A stretch of 64,000 nucleotides of DNA from Flavobacterium sp. SLB02. GTDB taxonomy: Bacteria > Bacteroidota > Bacteroidia > Flavobacteriales > Flavobacteriaceae. Both the position numbers and the translations under genes were made by a program. Each line of letters starts with the position of its first letter. Position 1 is the stretch's first letter. The notes beneath the pieces were generated by a model, which saw nothing but the letters and a program-made list of their open reading frames with translations, searched no databases and was not told the origin of the DNA. The DNA lies in contig NZ_CP045928.1 of assembly GCF_009664855.1 (NCBI RefSeq), positions 5,990,518-6,054,517 on the forward strand. Reading direction: 5' to 3'. This document shows positions 7,923-17,463 of this stretch, piece after piece.

Positions 7923-8996
7923 ATGGAGAATAAAAATACTGAAAATGACGAAATTTCGTTTAAAGAATTTCTTGAAACAATAAAAGAATGGTTTGATTAT
8001 TTAATTTCAAGCTGGAAAATTATTTTAATATTTGGTGTCATAGGAGCTTTTCTTGGCTTTTCATATTCTTTTGTTAAAAAACCTGTGTATATAGCTACAT
8101 TGTCTTTTGCAATTGAAGATGAAAAATCAGGAGGAGGATTAGGTAGTGCATTAGGATTAGCAAGTACGCTTGGTCTGGATATTGGAGGTAGCGGTGGTAG
8201 TATTTTTACAGGTTCAAATTTAACAGAATTATTTAAATCTCGTAAAATGGTAGAGCAAACATTGTTGAGTCCTGTTAAAGTAAAGGGAAAAGTAATTTCA
8301 TTGGCTGAAATGTATATAGAAAATAATAATTGGAGAGAAAGGTGGAATAATAATAGTCTATTTAAAAATTTACAGTTTCTTCCCAATAATGATCGACGAA
8401 ATTTTACAAGAGTACATGATAGTATATTAGGTAATATTTATGAAAATTTAGCAAAGGGTGATTTAGATGTTGATCAGAAGGATAAAAAAATTTCTATCAT
8501 TACAATGCAGGTTTTATCTAAAAATGAATTATTTGCAAAATATTTCTGCGAGGCTTTGGCAAATCAAGTTGGTAAGTTTTACATTGAAACTAAAAGCAAA
8601 AAGTCTCGAATCAATATGGATATTCTTGAAAGGCAGACCGATTCTATTCGAAAAGAGCTTGATGATGCGATTACCGGTGTAGCTGTTGCAAATGATAATA
8701 TTTTCAATTTAAATCCTGCTTTAAATGTTAGACGAGCGCCATCATCAAAAAAACAAGTTGACGTCCAGGCAAATATTGCAATCTTAACAGAATTAGTAAA
8801 ACAAGCAGAATTAGCCAAGGTTACTTTGCGCAAAGAAACTCCTTTAATTCAGATAATTGACAAACCAATTTTACCTCTGAAAAAGGACCAGATAGGAAAA
8901 TTTAAAGGGATTTTGATTGGGGCATTTCTTTTTACATTTCTAGCTGCTTTAGTTCTTGTTATAAAAAAATATATTAGGGAATCCTTGAATTCCTAG
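7923..8996 (+). CDS. Wzz-like polysaccharide co-polymerase (chain-length determinant)
   Basis: Two membrane helices (about 33-50 and 329-347) flank a large periplasmic segment with predicted helices and a Gly/Ser-rich patch, which is the PCP/Wzz layout. There is no C-terminal BY-kinase domain. The second helix is preceded by the Pro-rich PILPLKKDQIGK segment usual in this family. It should set chain length and bridge the inner-membrane polymerase to the OPX channel encoded immediately upstream. Confidence 0.85.
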   Translation: MENKNTENDEISFKEFLETIKEWFDYLISSWKIILIFGVIGAFLGFSYSFVKKPVYIATLSFAIEDEKSGGGLGSALGLASTLGLDIGGSGGSIFTGSNLTELFKSRKMVEQTLLSPVKVKGKVISLAEMYIENNNWRERWNNNSLFKNLQFLPNNDRRNFTRVHDSILGNIYENLAKGDLDVDQKDKKISIITMQVLSKNELFAKYFCEALANQVGKFYIETKSKKSRINMDILERQTDSIRKELDDAITGVAVANDNIFNLNPALNVRRAPSSKKQVDVQANIAILTELVKQAELAKVTLRKETPLIQIIDKPILPLKKDQIGKFKGILIGAFLFTFLAALVLVIKKYIRESLNS

Positions 8997-9048
8997 TTGA
9001 TTTACTAATTATTTTTTGATTTAATTTAATGTTTGATAACTACTATTT

Positions 9049-10170
9049 ATGAAGATTAAGAATTTAATAATATTTGGAACTAGACCGGAAGCTATTAAAA
9101 TGGCTCCTTTGGTAAAAGAATTTCAAAAAAATAAAATTGATTTTGAATCCAAAGTTTGTGTAACAGCACAACATCGAGAAATGTTAGACCAAGTGTTGGA
9201 TTTTTTTGAAATTGTTCCTGATTATGACTTAAATTTAATGAAAGCTAATCAAGATTTATTTTCTTTAACAGCTGATATTATTACCGAATTAAAAGCTATC
9301 TTAGAAGATTTTAAACCAGATTACGTTTATGTTCATGGCGATACAACCACAACAATGGCTGCCAGTATAGCGGCATTTTATTCAGGAGCAAAAGTTTGCC
9401 ATGTAGAAGCTGGATTACGTACTTATGATAAGCGTTCTCCATTTCCTGAAGAAATTAATAGACAAGTTACTGGACGAATTGCTGATTTTCATTTTGCGCC
9501 TACAAATGCTTCAAAAGAAAATTTATTGGCAGAGAATGTTAGTCAGGATAGTATATTAGTTACAGGAAATACTGTAATAGATGCATTATTAGAAAGTGTG
9601 GTAATTGTTGATTCAATAGATAACCAGGAAGTTGATTTTTTAAAGTCAATTGTCGATTCATCTAAAAAGCTAATCTTAGTAACCGGTCATCGACGTGAAA
9701 ATCATGGAAAGGGCTTTGTAGATATTTGTGAAGCTTTAAGAGAAATTGCAATGCAGCATCCAGATGTTCAAATTGTCTATCCAGTGCATTTAAATCCTAA
9801 TGTAAAAAAACCTGTATACGAGATTTTATCAAATATTTCTAATATAAAATTAATTACTCCTTTGGCTTATCCAGCATTTGTTTGGTTAATGAAAAAATCC
9901 TATTTGATTATTACTGATTCTGGCGGAGTACAAGAAGAGGCACCTAGTTTAGGTAAACCTGTTTTAGTAATGAGAAATACTACAGAAAGACCAGAAGCTG
10001 TCGATGCAGGAACTGTAATTTTAGTTGGTACTGATAAACAAAGAATAATTTCTGAAACAAATGATTTACTAGTCAACCTCGATCGTTATCAGCATATGAG
10101 TGCTTTGCATAATCCATATGGAGATGGTAATGCGTGCAAACGAATAGTTGAATTCATACGTACAAATTAA
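9049..10170 (+). CDS. wecB: UDP-N-acetylglucosamine 2-epimerase (non-hydrolysing), copy 1
   Basis: It interconverts UDP-GlcNAc and UDP-ManNAc. FGTRPEAIKMAPL is near the N-terminus, with GHRRENHGKGF and the UDP-binding TDSGGVQEEAPSLGKPVL motif toward the C-terminus; the length of 373 residues is normal. With the dehydrogenase at 1576 it could supply UDP-ManNAcA. A clear paralogue lies at 35841. The flippase gene starts 1 bp after its stop. Confidence 0.93.
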   Translation: MKIKNLIIFGTRPEAIKMAPLVKEFQKNKIDFESKVCVTAQHREMLDQVLDFFEIVPDYDLNLMKANQDLFSLTADIITELKAILEDFKPDYVYVHGDTTTTMAASIAAFYSGAKVCHVEAGLRTYDKRSPFPEEINRQVTGRIADFHFAPTNASKENLLAENVSQDSILVTGNTVIDALLESVVIVDSIDNQEVDFLKSIVDSSKKLILVTGHRRENHGKGFVDICEALREIAMQHPDVQIVYPVHLNPNVKKPVYEILSNISNIKLITPLAYPAFVWLMKKSYLIITDSGGVQEEAPSLGKPVLVMRNTTERPEAVDAGTVILVGTDKQRIISETNDLLVNLDRYQHMSALHNPYGDGNACKRIVEFIRTN

Positions 10171-10171
10171 A

Positions 10172-11572
10172 ATGGGTGAAATTCCTTCTAGTCGTCTTGG
10201 CAATAATCTTTTTAAAGAGACCTTAATCTATTCTGTAGGAAGCTTTGGATCGAAAGTTCTCTCTTTTTTACTTCTTCCTCTCTATACGTTTTTTTTGACA
10301 AAAAAAGATTTAGGTGAGTACGATATATTTATAACAACAATCACATTATTTGTTCCTCTGGTTTCTTTGCAGATATCTGATGCGGCTTATCGTTGGTTGA
10401 TTGATAAAGATAAAGAAAACGAGTATTTAAAAAAACAAATAATCTCTAATTCAATGCTTGCATTTGGTGCAGGCTTTTTGTTGTTTTCTGCATTTCTGTT
10501 AATTTACTCAGAATTGGAAACGTTCCTATACAAAGGTTATTTTTTTTCTTTAATGTTCCTGAATTGTTTGCTGCCCATATTGCAAAGTATTTTAAGAGGA
10601 GAAGGACATACTAAAAAGTTTGCTGTTAATGGCCTTTTGACTACATTTTTAGTAATTGTTTTTAATGTGTTGTTTATATATGTGTTCCACTTTAAAGTTG
10701 AAGGAATTTTGCTTGCGAATGTAATAGCATATACTATAGCATGTTTATTGATTTTATTTCAAATTAATATATTTAAGTATTTTTCTTTTCAAGCTCTAAA
10801 TAAAGAATTAATGAAAGAAATGTGCCATTATTCGCTTCCACTTATTCCTAATTTGATGAGTTGGTGGGTAATAGGTTCAGCAAGTAAATTTATTATATTA
10901 CATTATTTAGGGACAGAAGCAAACGGAGTTTATGCAATTTCTTCAAGATTTCCGTCTATTATTGTGATAGTAAACTCCATCTTTGTGTTACCTATTCAAG
11001 ATGGCTTCCTTAAAAAAGACATCAAACTTGTAGATTTTAGTAAGTTATTGGTTTATTTTTTCAAAATAGAATTTAGTATTATTGTGATCCTTATCGTTGG
11101 AGCACCTATTTACACAAAGTATGTTGTTAACTCAGAGTTTTATGAATCTTGGAGATTTATGTCTTTTTTATATTTAGGTGTTGGGTTTAATACTGTAGCT
11201 ACACTAATTAGTCTTATTCACCAAAAAAGTAGATCAACCGCAAAAATAACTTTTACTACAATAATTGGAGGAGCTGTATCTATTGGTTTGTGCTTTTTAT
11301 TAGTTGGAAGATGGGGGTTGTATGGAATATCGATATCTTATTTTTCTGGTTTTTTTGTTATCTTTTTGTTGAGATACTTTGATTTGAGAGAAGAGTTAAA
11401 TTTAGGCATAAATGTATTTTCTTATATAATAACTTTAATTGGTGTTATTGCATTAATTTTCTTAGTAAATGTTTTAGATTTTAAATATCAGTTGCCGTTA
11501 TTTGTTTTAGTACTTATACTAATTTTGTTTATTAATCGAGATTTAGTAATAAGAGTTTTAAAGAAACATTAA
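10172..11572 (+). CDS. wzx: Oligosaccharide flippase, Wzx type
   Basis: A polytopic membrane protein of 466 residues with about 12-14 hydrophobic segments. The start (FKETLIYSVGSFGSKVLSFLLLPLYT) is typical of the polysaccharide-biosynthesis/MOP flippase family. It should move undecaprenyl-linked repeat units across the inner membrane. The ATG at 10172 is preferred because it sits 1 bp after the wecB stop; an ATG at 10148 would overlap wecB by 23 nt. It is the only Wzx-like gene in the window. Confidence 0.87.
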   Translation: MGEIPSSRLGNNLFKETLIYSVGSFGSKVLSFLLLPLYTFFLTKKDLGEYDIFITTITLFVPLVSLQISDAAYRWLIDKDKENEYLKKQIISNSMLAFGAGFLLFSAFLLIYSELETFLYKGYFFSLMFLNCLLPILQSILRGEGHTKKFAVNGLLTTFLVIVFNVLFIYVFHFKVEGILLANVIAYTIACLLILFQINIFKYFSFQALNKELMKEMCHYSLPLIPNLMSWWVIGSASKFIILHYLGTEANGVYAISSRFPSIIVIVNSIFVLPIQDGFLKKDIKLVDFSKLLVYFFKIEFSIIVILIVGAPIYTKYVVNSEFYESWRFMSFLYLGVGFNTVATLISLIHQKSRSTAKITFTTIIGGAVSIGLCFLLVGRWGLYGISISYFSGFFVIFLLRYFDLREELNLGINVFSYIITLIGVIALIFLVNVLDFKYQLPLFVLVLILILFINRDLVIRVLKKH

Positions 11573-11717
11573 TTCTGCTTTTTATTTTCAATCATTGGTA
11601 TTGATAAGATAATTTCAATTTATTTTTTTAGTAAGATACTATATAAAATAAATTTAATGTTACATTAATTTTATTAACTTAAGAATTGAATAAATATAAA
11701 CGTTTATTATTTTAAAA

Positions 11718-13382
11718 ATGTATAGTCTAAAATTACGCTTGATCACAGTTTTAGTATTTTGTTCTTTTTTTTACCTGTCATGTTCAAAAGATAATGACGA
11801 TTTATTGAATATAAAACCTATTGTACATTTCGATACTACTACAGGAGTAAAAGATATAGATACTACTAAAGAATACGATGTAGTTGTGTATGGGGGGACA
11901 GTTTCCGGTATTATGGCTGCTGCAGAGGTTATAAAATCTGGAAAAAGTGTTTTACTTATTAAACCTTCAAATACGGCTTTAGGGGGTATGACTGCAAATG
12001 GGCTTGGGGCAACTGATATTTTGAATAACTCTATATTGGGAGGGTTGACAAGAGATTTTTATAAATCCATAAAAGGCTATTACAGTAACTCTAATAGTTG
12101 GTTTGGTGGTAACTCAGGTGGATATGCAAGATACACATATGATGGAGATGTCATGATTTGGTTTGAACCCAAAGCAGCTCAATATGTTTTGCGAGACTTT
12201 ATCATCAATAATGCTATTCCAATTTTACATAACGAAAGACTTGATTTAGATAAGGGAGTCACTAAAAATGACTTGAATGCTATTACTTCCATTAAAATGG
12301 AATCGGGTTTAAAAATAAAAGGTAAAATGTTTATTGATGCGACTTATGAAGGAGATCTTATGGCGAAAGCGGGTGTTTCGTATACAATTGGAAGAGAAAG
12401 CAACAGTCAATACAATGAGCGAACCAGTGGTGTTCAAAGAATGGGGAATAATGATAGAAATCAATTGCCTGACGGAATAAAACATTTTGGTACAGAGTTT
12501 CCTTTAAACTTGCCTGGTAACGGTACGGGTGATAAAAAAATACAAGCCTATTGTTATAGAATGTGCCTAACCAACGAGAGCCGAAATAGAATACAAATTG
12601 AAAAGCCTGTTGATTATAATGAAGATGATTATAATATACTTTTCGAATATCTTAAAACCTATGAGGGAAGTACTTTTTTTGATTTAGTACCAATGCCAAA
12701 TTATAAAACGGACTCAAATAATTCTGGACCGATTTCGACTGATTATGTAGGTAAAAATTATAAGTACCCTGATGCAAATTATGCTGAAAGAGAAATGATA
12801 ATTGCTGATCACAAACGCTATCAGATAGGACTTTTATGGACTTTAGCAAATCATCCGAAAGTTCCCGCCAGAATTCGCGATTTTTATAAAGAATGGGGAT
12901 TACCAAAAGATGAATTTGTAGACACTGGCAATTGGCCAAATCAATTGTATATTAGAGAAGGGCGTAGAATGATAAGTGAATACGTTATGACAGAGAGAAA
13001 TTGTACAGGTCAAATTGTTGCTGAAAGGCCTGTGGCATTTGGAGATTATGCGATGGATTCACATATAGTTCAACGTTATGTAGATAATAATGGAAATATT
13101 AAGAATGAGGGGCAATTTATGGCTAGAACTCCTAAGCCATATCCAATTGATTATCGTTCGATTGTGCCAAAAAAAGCACAATGCATAAACCTATTTGTTC
13201 CTGTTTGTTTGTCGGCATCTCGCACTGCATATAGTTCTATTAGAATGGAACCTGTGTATATGTCTCTGGGACAAGCTGCTGGTGCGGCCGCAGTATTGGC
13301 AATAGAGAATGGAACGACTGTGCAGGATTTACCTTATGATATTTTAAGGAGTATATTACTGGAAAAGAAGATGGTTTTATAA
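11718..13382 (+). CDS. Lipoprotein FAD-dependent oxidoreductase (FAD_oxidored type)
   Basis: A lipoprotein-like signal sequence ends at Cys22 (FYLSC). The residues after it, SKDNDD, resemble the acidic export signal that sends Bacteroidota lipoproteins to the cell surface. The rest is a flavoprotein: DVVVYGGTVSGIMAA is the FAD-binding strand and turn, GGMTANGLGATD follows, and EPVYMSLGQAAGAAAVLA is the C-terminal FAD contact. Relatives occur with polysaccharide-degrading enzymes and are sometimes labelled xanthan-lyase-related; their substrates are mostly unknown. A 145-bp gap precedes it and the pyruvyltransferase follows by 9 bp, so oxidation of the exported polymer is an inference. Confidence 0.75.
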   Translation: MYSLKLRLITVLVFCSFFYLSCSKDNDDLLNIKPIVHFDTTTGVKDIDTTKEYDVVVYGGTVSGIMAAAEVIKSGKSVLLIKPSNTALGGMTANGLGATDILNNSILGGLTRDFYKSIKGYYSNSNSWFGGNSGGYARYTYDGDVMIWFEPKAAQYVLRDFIINNAIPILHNERLDLDKGVTKNDLNAITSIKMESGLKIKGKMFIDATYEGDLMAKAGVSYTIGRESNSQYNERTSGVQRMGNNDRNQLPDGIKHFGTEFPLNLPGNGTGDKKIQAYCYRMCLTNESRNRIQIEKPVDYNEDDYNILFEYLKTYEGSTFFDLVPMPNYKTDSNNSGPISTDYVGKNYKYPDANYAEREMIIADHKRYQIGLLWTLANHPKVPARIRDFYKEWGLPKDEFVDTGNWPNQLYIREGRRMISEYVMTERNCTGQIVAERPVAFGDYAMDSHIVQRYVDNNGNIKNEGQFMARTPKPYPIDYRSIVPKKAQCINLFVPVCLSASRTAYSSIRMEPVYMSLGQAAGAAAVLAIENGTTVQDLPYDILRSILLEKKMVL

Positions 13383-13391
13383 TAAAAAAAA

Positions 13392-14468
13392 ATGACAAAA
13401 CTTACTATAAAAGGAGCTTACGGAGAAACTAATTTTGGAGATGATTTGTTAATGTGTGTATTTGAAAACTACTTTTTAAAAGAGTTTGATGATTTACAGT
13501 TAAATTTTGTAGGAGAAGAGAATAATTATGCCAATAAGCTTTTAATAAGCAGTACTTATTTGAAACCTAATTTTCAACCTGATTGGGAAGTTTATGGAGG
13601 AGGGACTCAATTTTTTGCTTTTCAAAGTAGCTATAATACATCTTTAATTCAAAAGATTGGTATAGCTTTTAGAAATCCTGGACTTGTAAAAAAAAAACTA
13701 AGTGATGTTTTTTTTAAAAACTGTATAAATCCTGGTAAGATCGCATTCATAGGTTTTGGAATTGGCCCTTTTTATGAAAATCAGGAAGCAATAGCTAATG
13801 CAAAACAAAAGATTGCTATGGCTGATTTTGTTGGGGTAAGAGATGAAATTTCATATCAATATTGTGCAGGTTGGAATATTCCTGCAACCTTAGGAGCAGA
13901 TGTTGTTTTTTCTTCTTATTTTGAAAAACCTACTTGCATTAAATCTGAAGGTTTTAACGAAAAAAGGAAAATTGGAATTATTGTTAGAGATTGGGACTGG
14001 GAAAAATCAGGAAATAATTATATCAATGTTTTAATTGAATTTTATAAAACATACTCGGATGCAGAATTGCAATTTATTGTTTTTGCACCATCCAAAGATA
14101 AAGAATGGATTGGAAAATTAAAGAATGAGAATTTTTTAGCTTGGGATCCGGAAAAATATTCGATTGAATCATTCTTGGAGGAATTAAATATATTTGACGG
14201 ATTCATAACAGCACGTTATCATGGAGCGATTATAGCTTCTTTATTAAATAAACCTGTTGTTTGTGTTGAGATAGAACCAAAGTTGAGAATATTAACAGAA
14301 CAAGTGAAAGAAATAAAACTTTGGGAGAAACCCTTTAATATGCAACATTTAATTAAATTGGTTGATGAATTGAACTTTGATGTTGATTATGAAACTTCTT
14401 TGAAAGATAGAAGAGCAAATGCAGATACTATGTTGTTAGAATTTAAAAAAATATTCGCCAAAAATTAA
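13392..14468 (+). CDS. Polysaccharide pyruvyltransferase family protein
   Basis: This 358-residue protein has the family's opening GAYGETNFGDDLL (the N-x-GD loop) and the C-terminal ARYHGAIIASLLNKPVV motif of the CsaB/WcaK group. Such enzymes attach ketal-linked pyruvate from phosphoenolpyruvate to a sugar of the repeat unit. It is cytoplasmic, with no signal peptide. Some members of the family act as glycosyltransferase-like proteins instead, so the reaction is probable rather than certain. Confidence 0.82.
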   Translation: MTKLTIKGAYGETNFGDDLLMCVFENYFLKEFDDLQLNFVGEENNYANKLLISSTYLKPNFQPDWEVYGGGTQFFAFQSSYNTSLIQKIGIAFRNPGLVKKKLSDVFFKNCINPGKIAFIGFGIGPFYENQEAIANAKQKIAMADFVGVRDEISYQYCAGWNIPATLGADVVFSSYFEKPTCIKSEGFNEKRKIGIIVRDWDWEKSGNNYINVLIEFYKTYSDAELQFIVFAPSKDKEWIGKLKNENFLAWDPEKYSIESFLEELNIFDGFITARYHGAIIASLLNKPVVCVEIEPKLRILTEQVKEIKLWEKPFNMQHLIKLVDELNFDVDYETSLKDRRANADTMLLEFKKIFAKN

Positions 14469-14475
14469 TTATAAA

Positions 14476-15504
14476 ATGAAAGCTTTTTTTTATCTGCCTA
14501 AAAGTGCCATGAATGAGGCAACAGAATACTATACGAGTTTAATCGTAAATGCATTTCATGATTATGAAGTAGTTATTTCTCAAGAGCCATTGGTAAGTGC
14601 AGATATTGATATTATTGTAACTATTCGCGGAGGAGATCAAAAATCGTTAAAATATAAAGAAAAAAAGAAAAAATATTTTTATATTAATTGGTTTCAAGGT
14701 ATTGGACCAGAGGAGTATGAGTTGTTGCATAATTACACTTTAAAGTCTAAGATTGGAAAAGTTTATTTAAGCTATTTAGAGAAAAAATGCCTTAAAAAGA
14801 CAGATTTATGTTTGTTTGTTTCTAATGAAATGAGACGTTTTTATGAAAATAAATATGCTTTAAAATTTGATAAAAAATCGATTGTCATACCATGTTATAA
14901 TAAGAAATTAGATGAAACTTCTTTTTTATCTGAAAAAAAATATGAGAAACTCAGTTTTGTATATGCTGGAGCTTTGTATGGCTGGCAATGTATTGAAGAA
15001 AGTCTAGTAGTTTTTAAATATATATATGAGCACGACCAATCAGCTACATTAAGCTTGCTTACGGGGCAAAAAAATGAAGCTGATGCACTAATAAAGAAAT
15101 ATAGCTTAAAAAATGTGTCGGTTGATTTTGTTAAACTAGAAGAGTTACAAGATGAACTAGTGAAATATAAATATGGGTTTTTAATAAGAAAAGACGATCC
15201 AATTAATAATGTTGCAACGCCAACAAAAATGAATTCCTATCTTGCTGCCGGTATTATTCCCATATATACAGACGTTGTGAAGGATTTTGAGGAAAATATT
15301 GATTTAAAAAATTATTCGATTAAATGTCGACTTGAGGAGGAAGATTTACAAGAAGTTGCAAATAAAATTATCATTTTTGATAAAAAAAACATTTTTGTTG
15401 AAGATCTAAAAAATACTTATAGGCAAGTTTTTGAAAAATATTATTCAGATGATAAATATATTACTTTGATTAGCGAGAAATTAAAGAATATAAAGAAAAG
15501 CTAA
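14476..15504 (+). CDS. GT-B glycosyltransferase-like protein
   Basis: This 342-residue cytoplasmic protein has a GT-B-like C-terminal half: FVYAGALYGWQCIEESL begins the nucleotide-binding domain and TPTKMNSYLAAGIIPIYTD matches the acceptor/donor-loop region of GT4-like enzymes. The N-terminal half is divergent. It follows the pyruvyltransferase by 7 bp. Donor sugar and linkage cannot be inferred. Confidence 0.65.
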   Translation: MKAFFYLPKSAMNEATEYYTSLIVNAFHDYEVVISQEPLVSADIDIIVTIRGGDQKSLKYKEKKKKYFYINWFQGIGPEEYELLHNYTLKSKIGKVYLSYLEKKCLKKTDLCLFVSNEMRRFYENKYALKFDKKSIVIPCYNKKLDETSFLSEKKYEKLSFVYAGALYGWQCIEESLVVFKYIYEHDQSATLSLLTGQKNEADALIKKYSLKNVSVDFVKLEELQDELVKYKYGFLIRKDDPINNVATPTKMNSYLAAGIIPIYTDVVKDFEENIDLKNYSIKCRLEEEDLQEVANKIIIFDKKNIFVEDLKNTYRQVFEKYYSDDKYITLISEKLKNIKKS

Positions 15505-15547
15505 AGTTAAATCTCTCTATTGTGTTCATTTACTTTAAAATTAAAAA

Positions 15548-16396
15548 ATGCTAGTTTCGATCGGAATTCCAATATATAATGCAGGTCAATATCTTAAACA
15601 AGCTATTGATTCTGTATTGCAGCAATCTTTTGAAGATTTTGAATTACTTTTAGTAAATGATGGCTCTACAGATGGTTCTTTAGAAATTATGAAATCTTAT
15701 AATGATCCCAGAATTAAAATTATTAACGATGGCATTAATAAAGGATTAATTTTTAGACTGAATGAGATGATTCATCTTTCAAAGGGCATGTATTTTGCCA
15801 GAATGGATGCTGATGATATAATGTTTCCTGACAGAATAGAAAGGCAATTAGAAGTATTAAAACAGAACTTTGAAATTGATATAGTTTTCGGTGATGCTGT
15901 AAGTATCGATAAAGATAACCACATTTTAGGGTTTAAAAAATCTGCAGAAATAAAAATCCAAGACGATATCCTCAAAGGAATTTGTCCGATACATCCAACA
16001 GTGATGGCAAAAAGAGAAGTGTTGTTAGGTAATCCATATAAAGATGGTTTTATACAAATGGAAGATTTGGAATTATGGTATCGTTTAATAACAAAATATC
16101 GCTTTCAAAATTTGAATCATCCTTTACTTTTTTATAGAGAAGACAGTAGTAATAATTCTCAAAAGCATTTAAAAATGATTAAAGGGAAGATCAAATTTGC
16201 TGAAACTTATCATGCAACAAAATTGCAAAAATCAAAATTAGTATTAGAATCTTATTTAAAATACACTGTTTATGTTTTTTTAGAAAAAATCAAAAAAGAG
16301 CATGTTTTGTTAAATAAGCGATTTCAGTATTTAACGATATCTGAAAAAGTAGATTTTAAAAAACAACTAGATTCAATTATAGGTGCCAGAGTTTAA
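15548..16396 (+). CDS. Glycosyltransferase family 2
   Basis: A GT-A fold enzyme of 282 residues. SIGIPIYNAGQYL begins the domain, NDGSTDGS is near 38-45, and the metal/nucleotide motif DADD is at 87-90, followed by the acceptor-side MEDLELWYRL. There are no membrane segments. The 3' end overlaps the polymerase-like gene by 14 nt, implying translational coupling. Confidence 0.88.
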   Translation: MLVSIGIPIYNAGQYLKQAIDSVLQQSFEDFELLLVNDGSTDGSLEIMKSYNDPRIKIINDGINKGLIFRLNEMIHLSKGMYFARMDADDIMFPDRIERQLEVLKQNFEIDIVFGDAVSIDKDNHILGFKKSAEIKIQDDILKGICPIHPTVMAKREVLLGNPYKDGFIQMEDLELWYRLITKYRFQNLNHPLLFYREDSSNNSQKHLKMIKGKIKFAETYHATKLQKSKLVLESYLKYTVYVFLEKIKKEHVLLNKRFQYLTISEKVDFKKQLDSIIGARV

Positions 16397-17453
16397 TTTA
16401 TTATACTGTTTGATTTATGTAGTAGCATCATTACTTGCAATTTGGATGTCAATTACTGTAGATTTTAAGAAAAAAAATTATCAAGTCCTAGGTAATTGTA
16501 TTGTATTTTTCTTAATGTTTGCCTATATCTTTTTGTTTGGTATGCGTGCTGTAGATGTTGGTACAGATACTGAAATGTATCATTGGCAGTATACGCATTA
16601 TAATGAAATAACTTATGGTACTGATGCGCCTATTGGGTTAGTATTTAGAATATTAAATATTTTTAGTGAAGATCCGCAAATTTTTCTATTTGTAATGAGT
16701 TTTTTATTTGTAGCATTAAACTTCTACACCTTAAAGAAATACACAAATTTTTACAAATCAAATTTTTTTCTTTCTGTTTTTTGCTTAATTAGTCTGTTTT
16801 TCTTTGAGTCATTAGGGATAAATATTATACGTCAGGGATTGTCGCTTGCTTTTTTTGTATTGGCTATTATTTCACGTAATATTTCACCAAAAAAGAAATT
16901 TCGATGGATTTTATTTTTTGTACTGGCGGTATGCTTTCATTTTACAAGCCTTATACCAGTTTTTTTATACTTATTGGTTAGTTATTTTAAGAAAATACGC
17001 CTGTTTTATTATTATTGTTTATATTTAATTTCTGTTCTTTTATCGGCCGCGAGTATAAGCGTTTTGTCGTTTAAAGATTATTTTATTGGATTTTTATTGC
17101 TTGACGAAAGAAGGGGCGGATACCTGGAGGGAAATGATTCTTCATATTCAGTGGGATTCAAACCGCAGTTTGTTGCATTTAATACTATATTTTTAATTTT
17201 ATTTATATACTTGAATAAGTTTGAAAAGAATGATTTTTATGAAAATTTATTGAAGTATTATATTCTTATTAGTGCAGTGTTTTATATGATGTTCCAAATT
17301 CCTTTTTCTGATAGATGGGGCGTAATGTCTTGGTGTGTTATTCCGTTTTTATTTGCACCTATGTTTAAAGTCTATCAAAATAGAATAAGTTTTAGAGCAA
17401 CTTTTTCTGTACTTTTTTTAATGTTTATTTTTATTTTTTTTCAAACTAGATAA
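16383..17453 (+). CDS. EpsG-family membrane protein (Wzy-like polymerase)
   Basis: A polytopic protein of 356 residues with about 9-10 hydrophobic segments and the EpsG hallmark FGMRAVDVGTDTEMY in the first periplasmic loop. EpsG/Wzy-type proteins polymerise lipid-linked repeat units at the periplasmic face. The start is a GTG at 16383 inside the upstream gene; an ATG at 16446 would remove part of the first helix, so the GTG is preferred. A second, unrelated polymerase/ligase-type gene lies at 56378. Confidence 0.82.
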   Translation: MPEFNLLYCLIYVVASLLAIWMSITVDFKKKNYQVLGNCIVFFLMFAYIFLFGMRAVDVGTDTEMYHWQYTHYNEITYGTDAPIGLVFRILNIFSEDPQIFLFVMSFLFVALNFYTLKKYTNFYKSNFFLSVFCLISLFFFESLGINIIRQGLSLAFFVLAIISRNISPKKKFRWILFFVLAVCFHFTSLIPVFLYLLVSYFKKIRLFYYYCLYLISVLLSAASISVLSFKDYFIGFLLLDERRGGYLEGNDSSYSVGFKPQFVAFNTIFLILFIYLNKFEKNDFYENLLKYYILISAVFYMMFQIPFSDRWGVMSWCVIPFLFAPMFKVYQNRISFRATFSVLFLMFIFIFFQTR

Positions 17454-17463
17454 TTCCAAACTT

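Noticed and set aside
7997..8386. 129-residue minus-strand open frame inside the Wzz-like gene
   Set aside because: It has no motif and the plus frame gives a complete PCP protein with both membrane helices.
10148..10171. Earlier ATG for the flippase
   Set aside because: It would overlap wecB by 23 nt and add residues not typical of Wzx; the ATG at 10172 sits 1 bp after the wecB stop.
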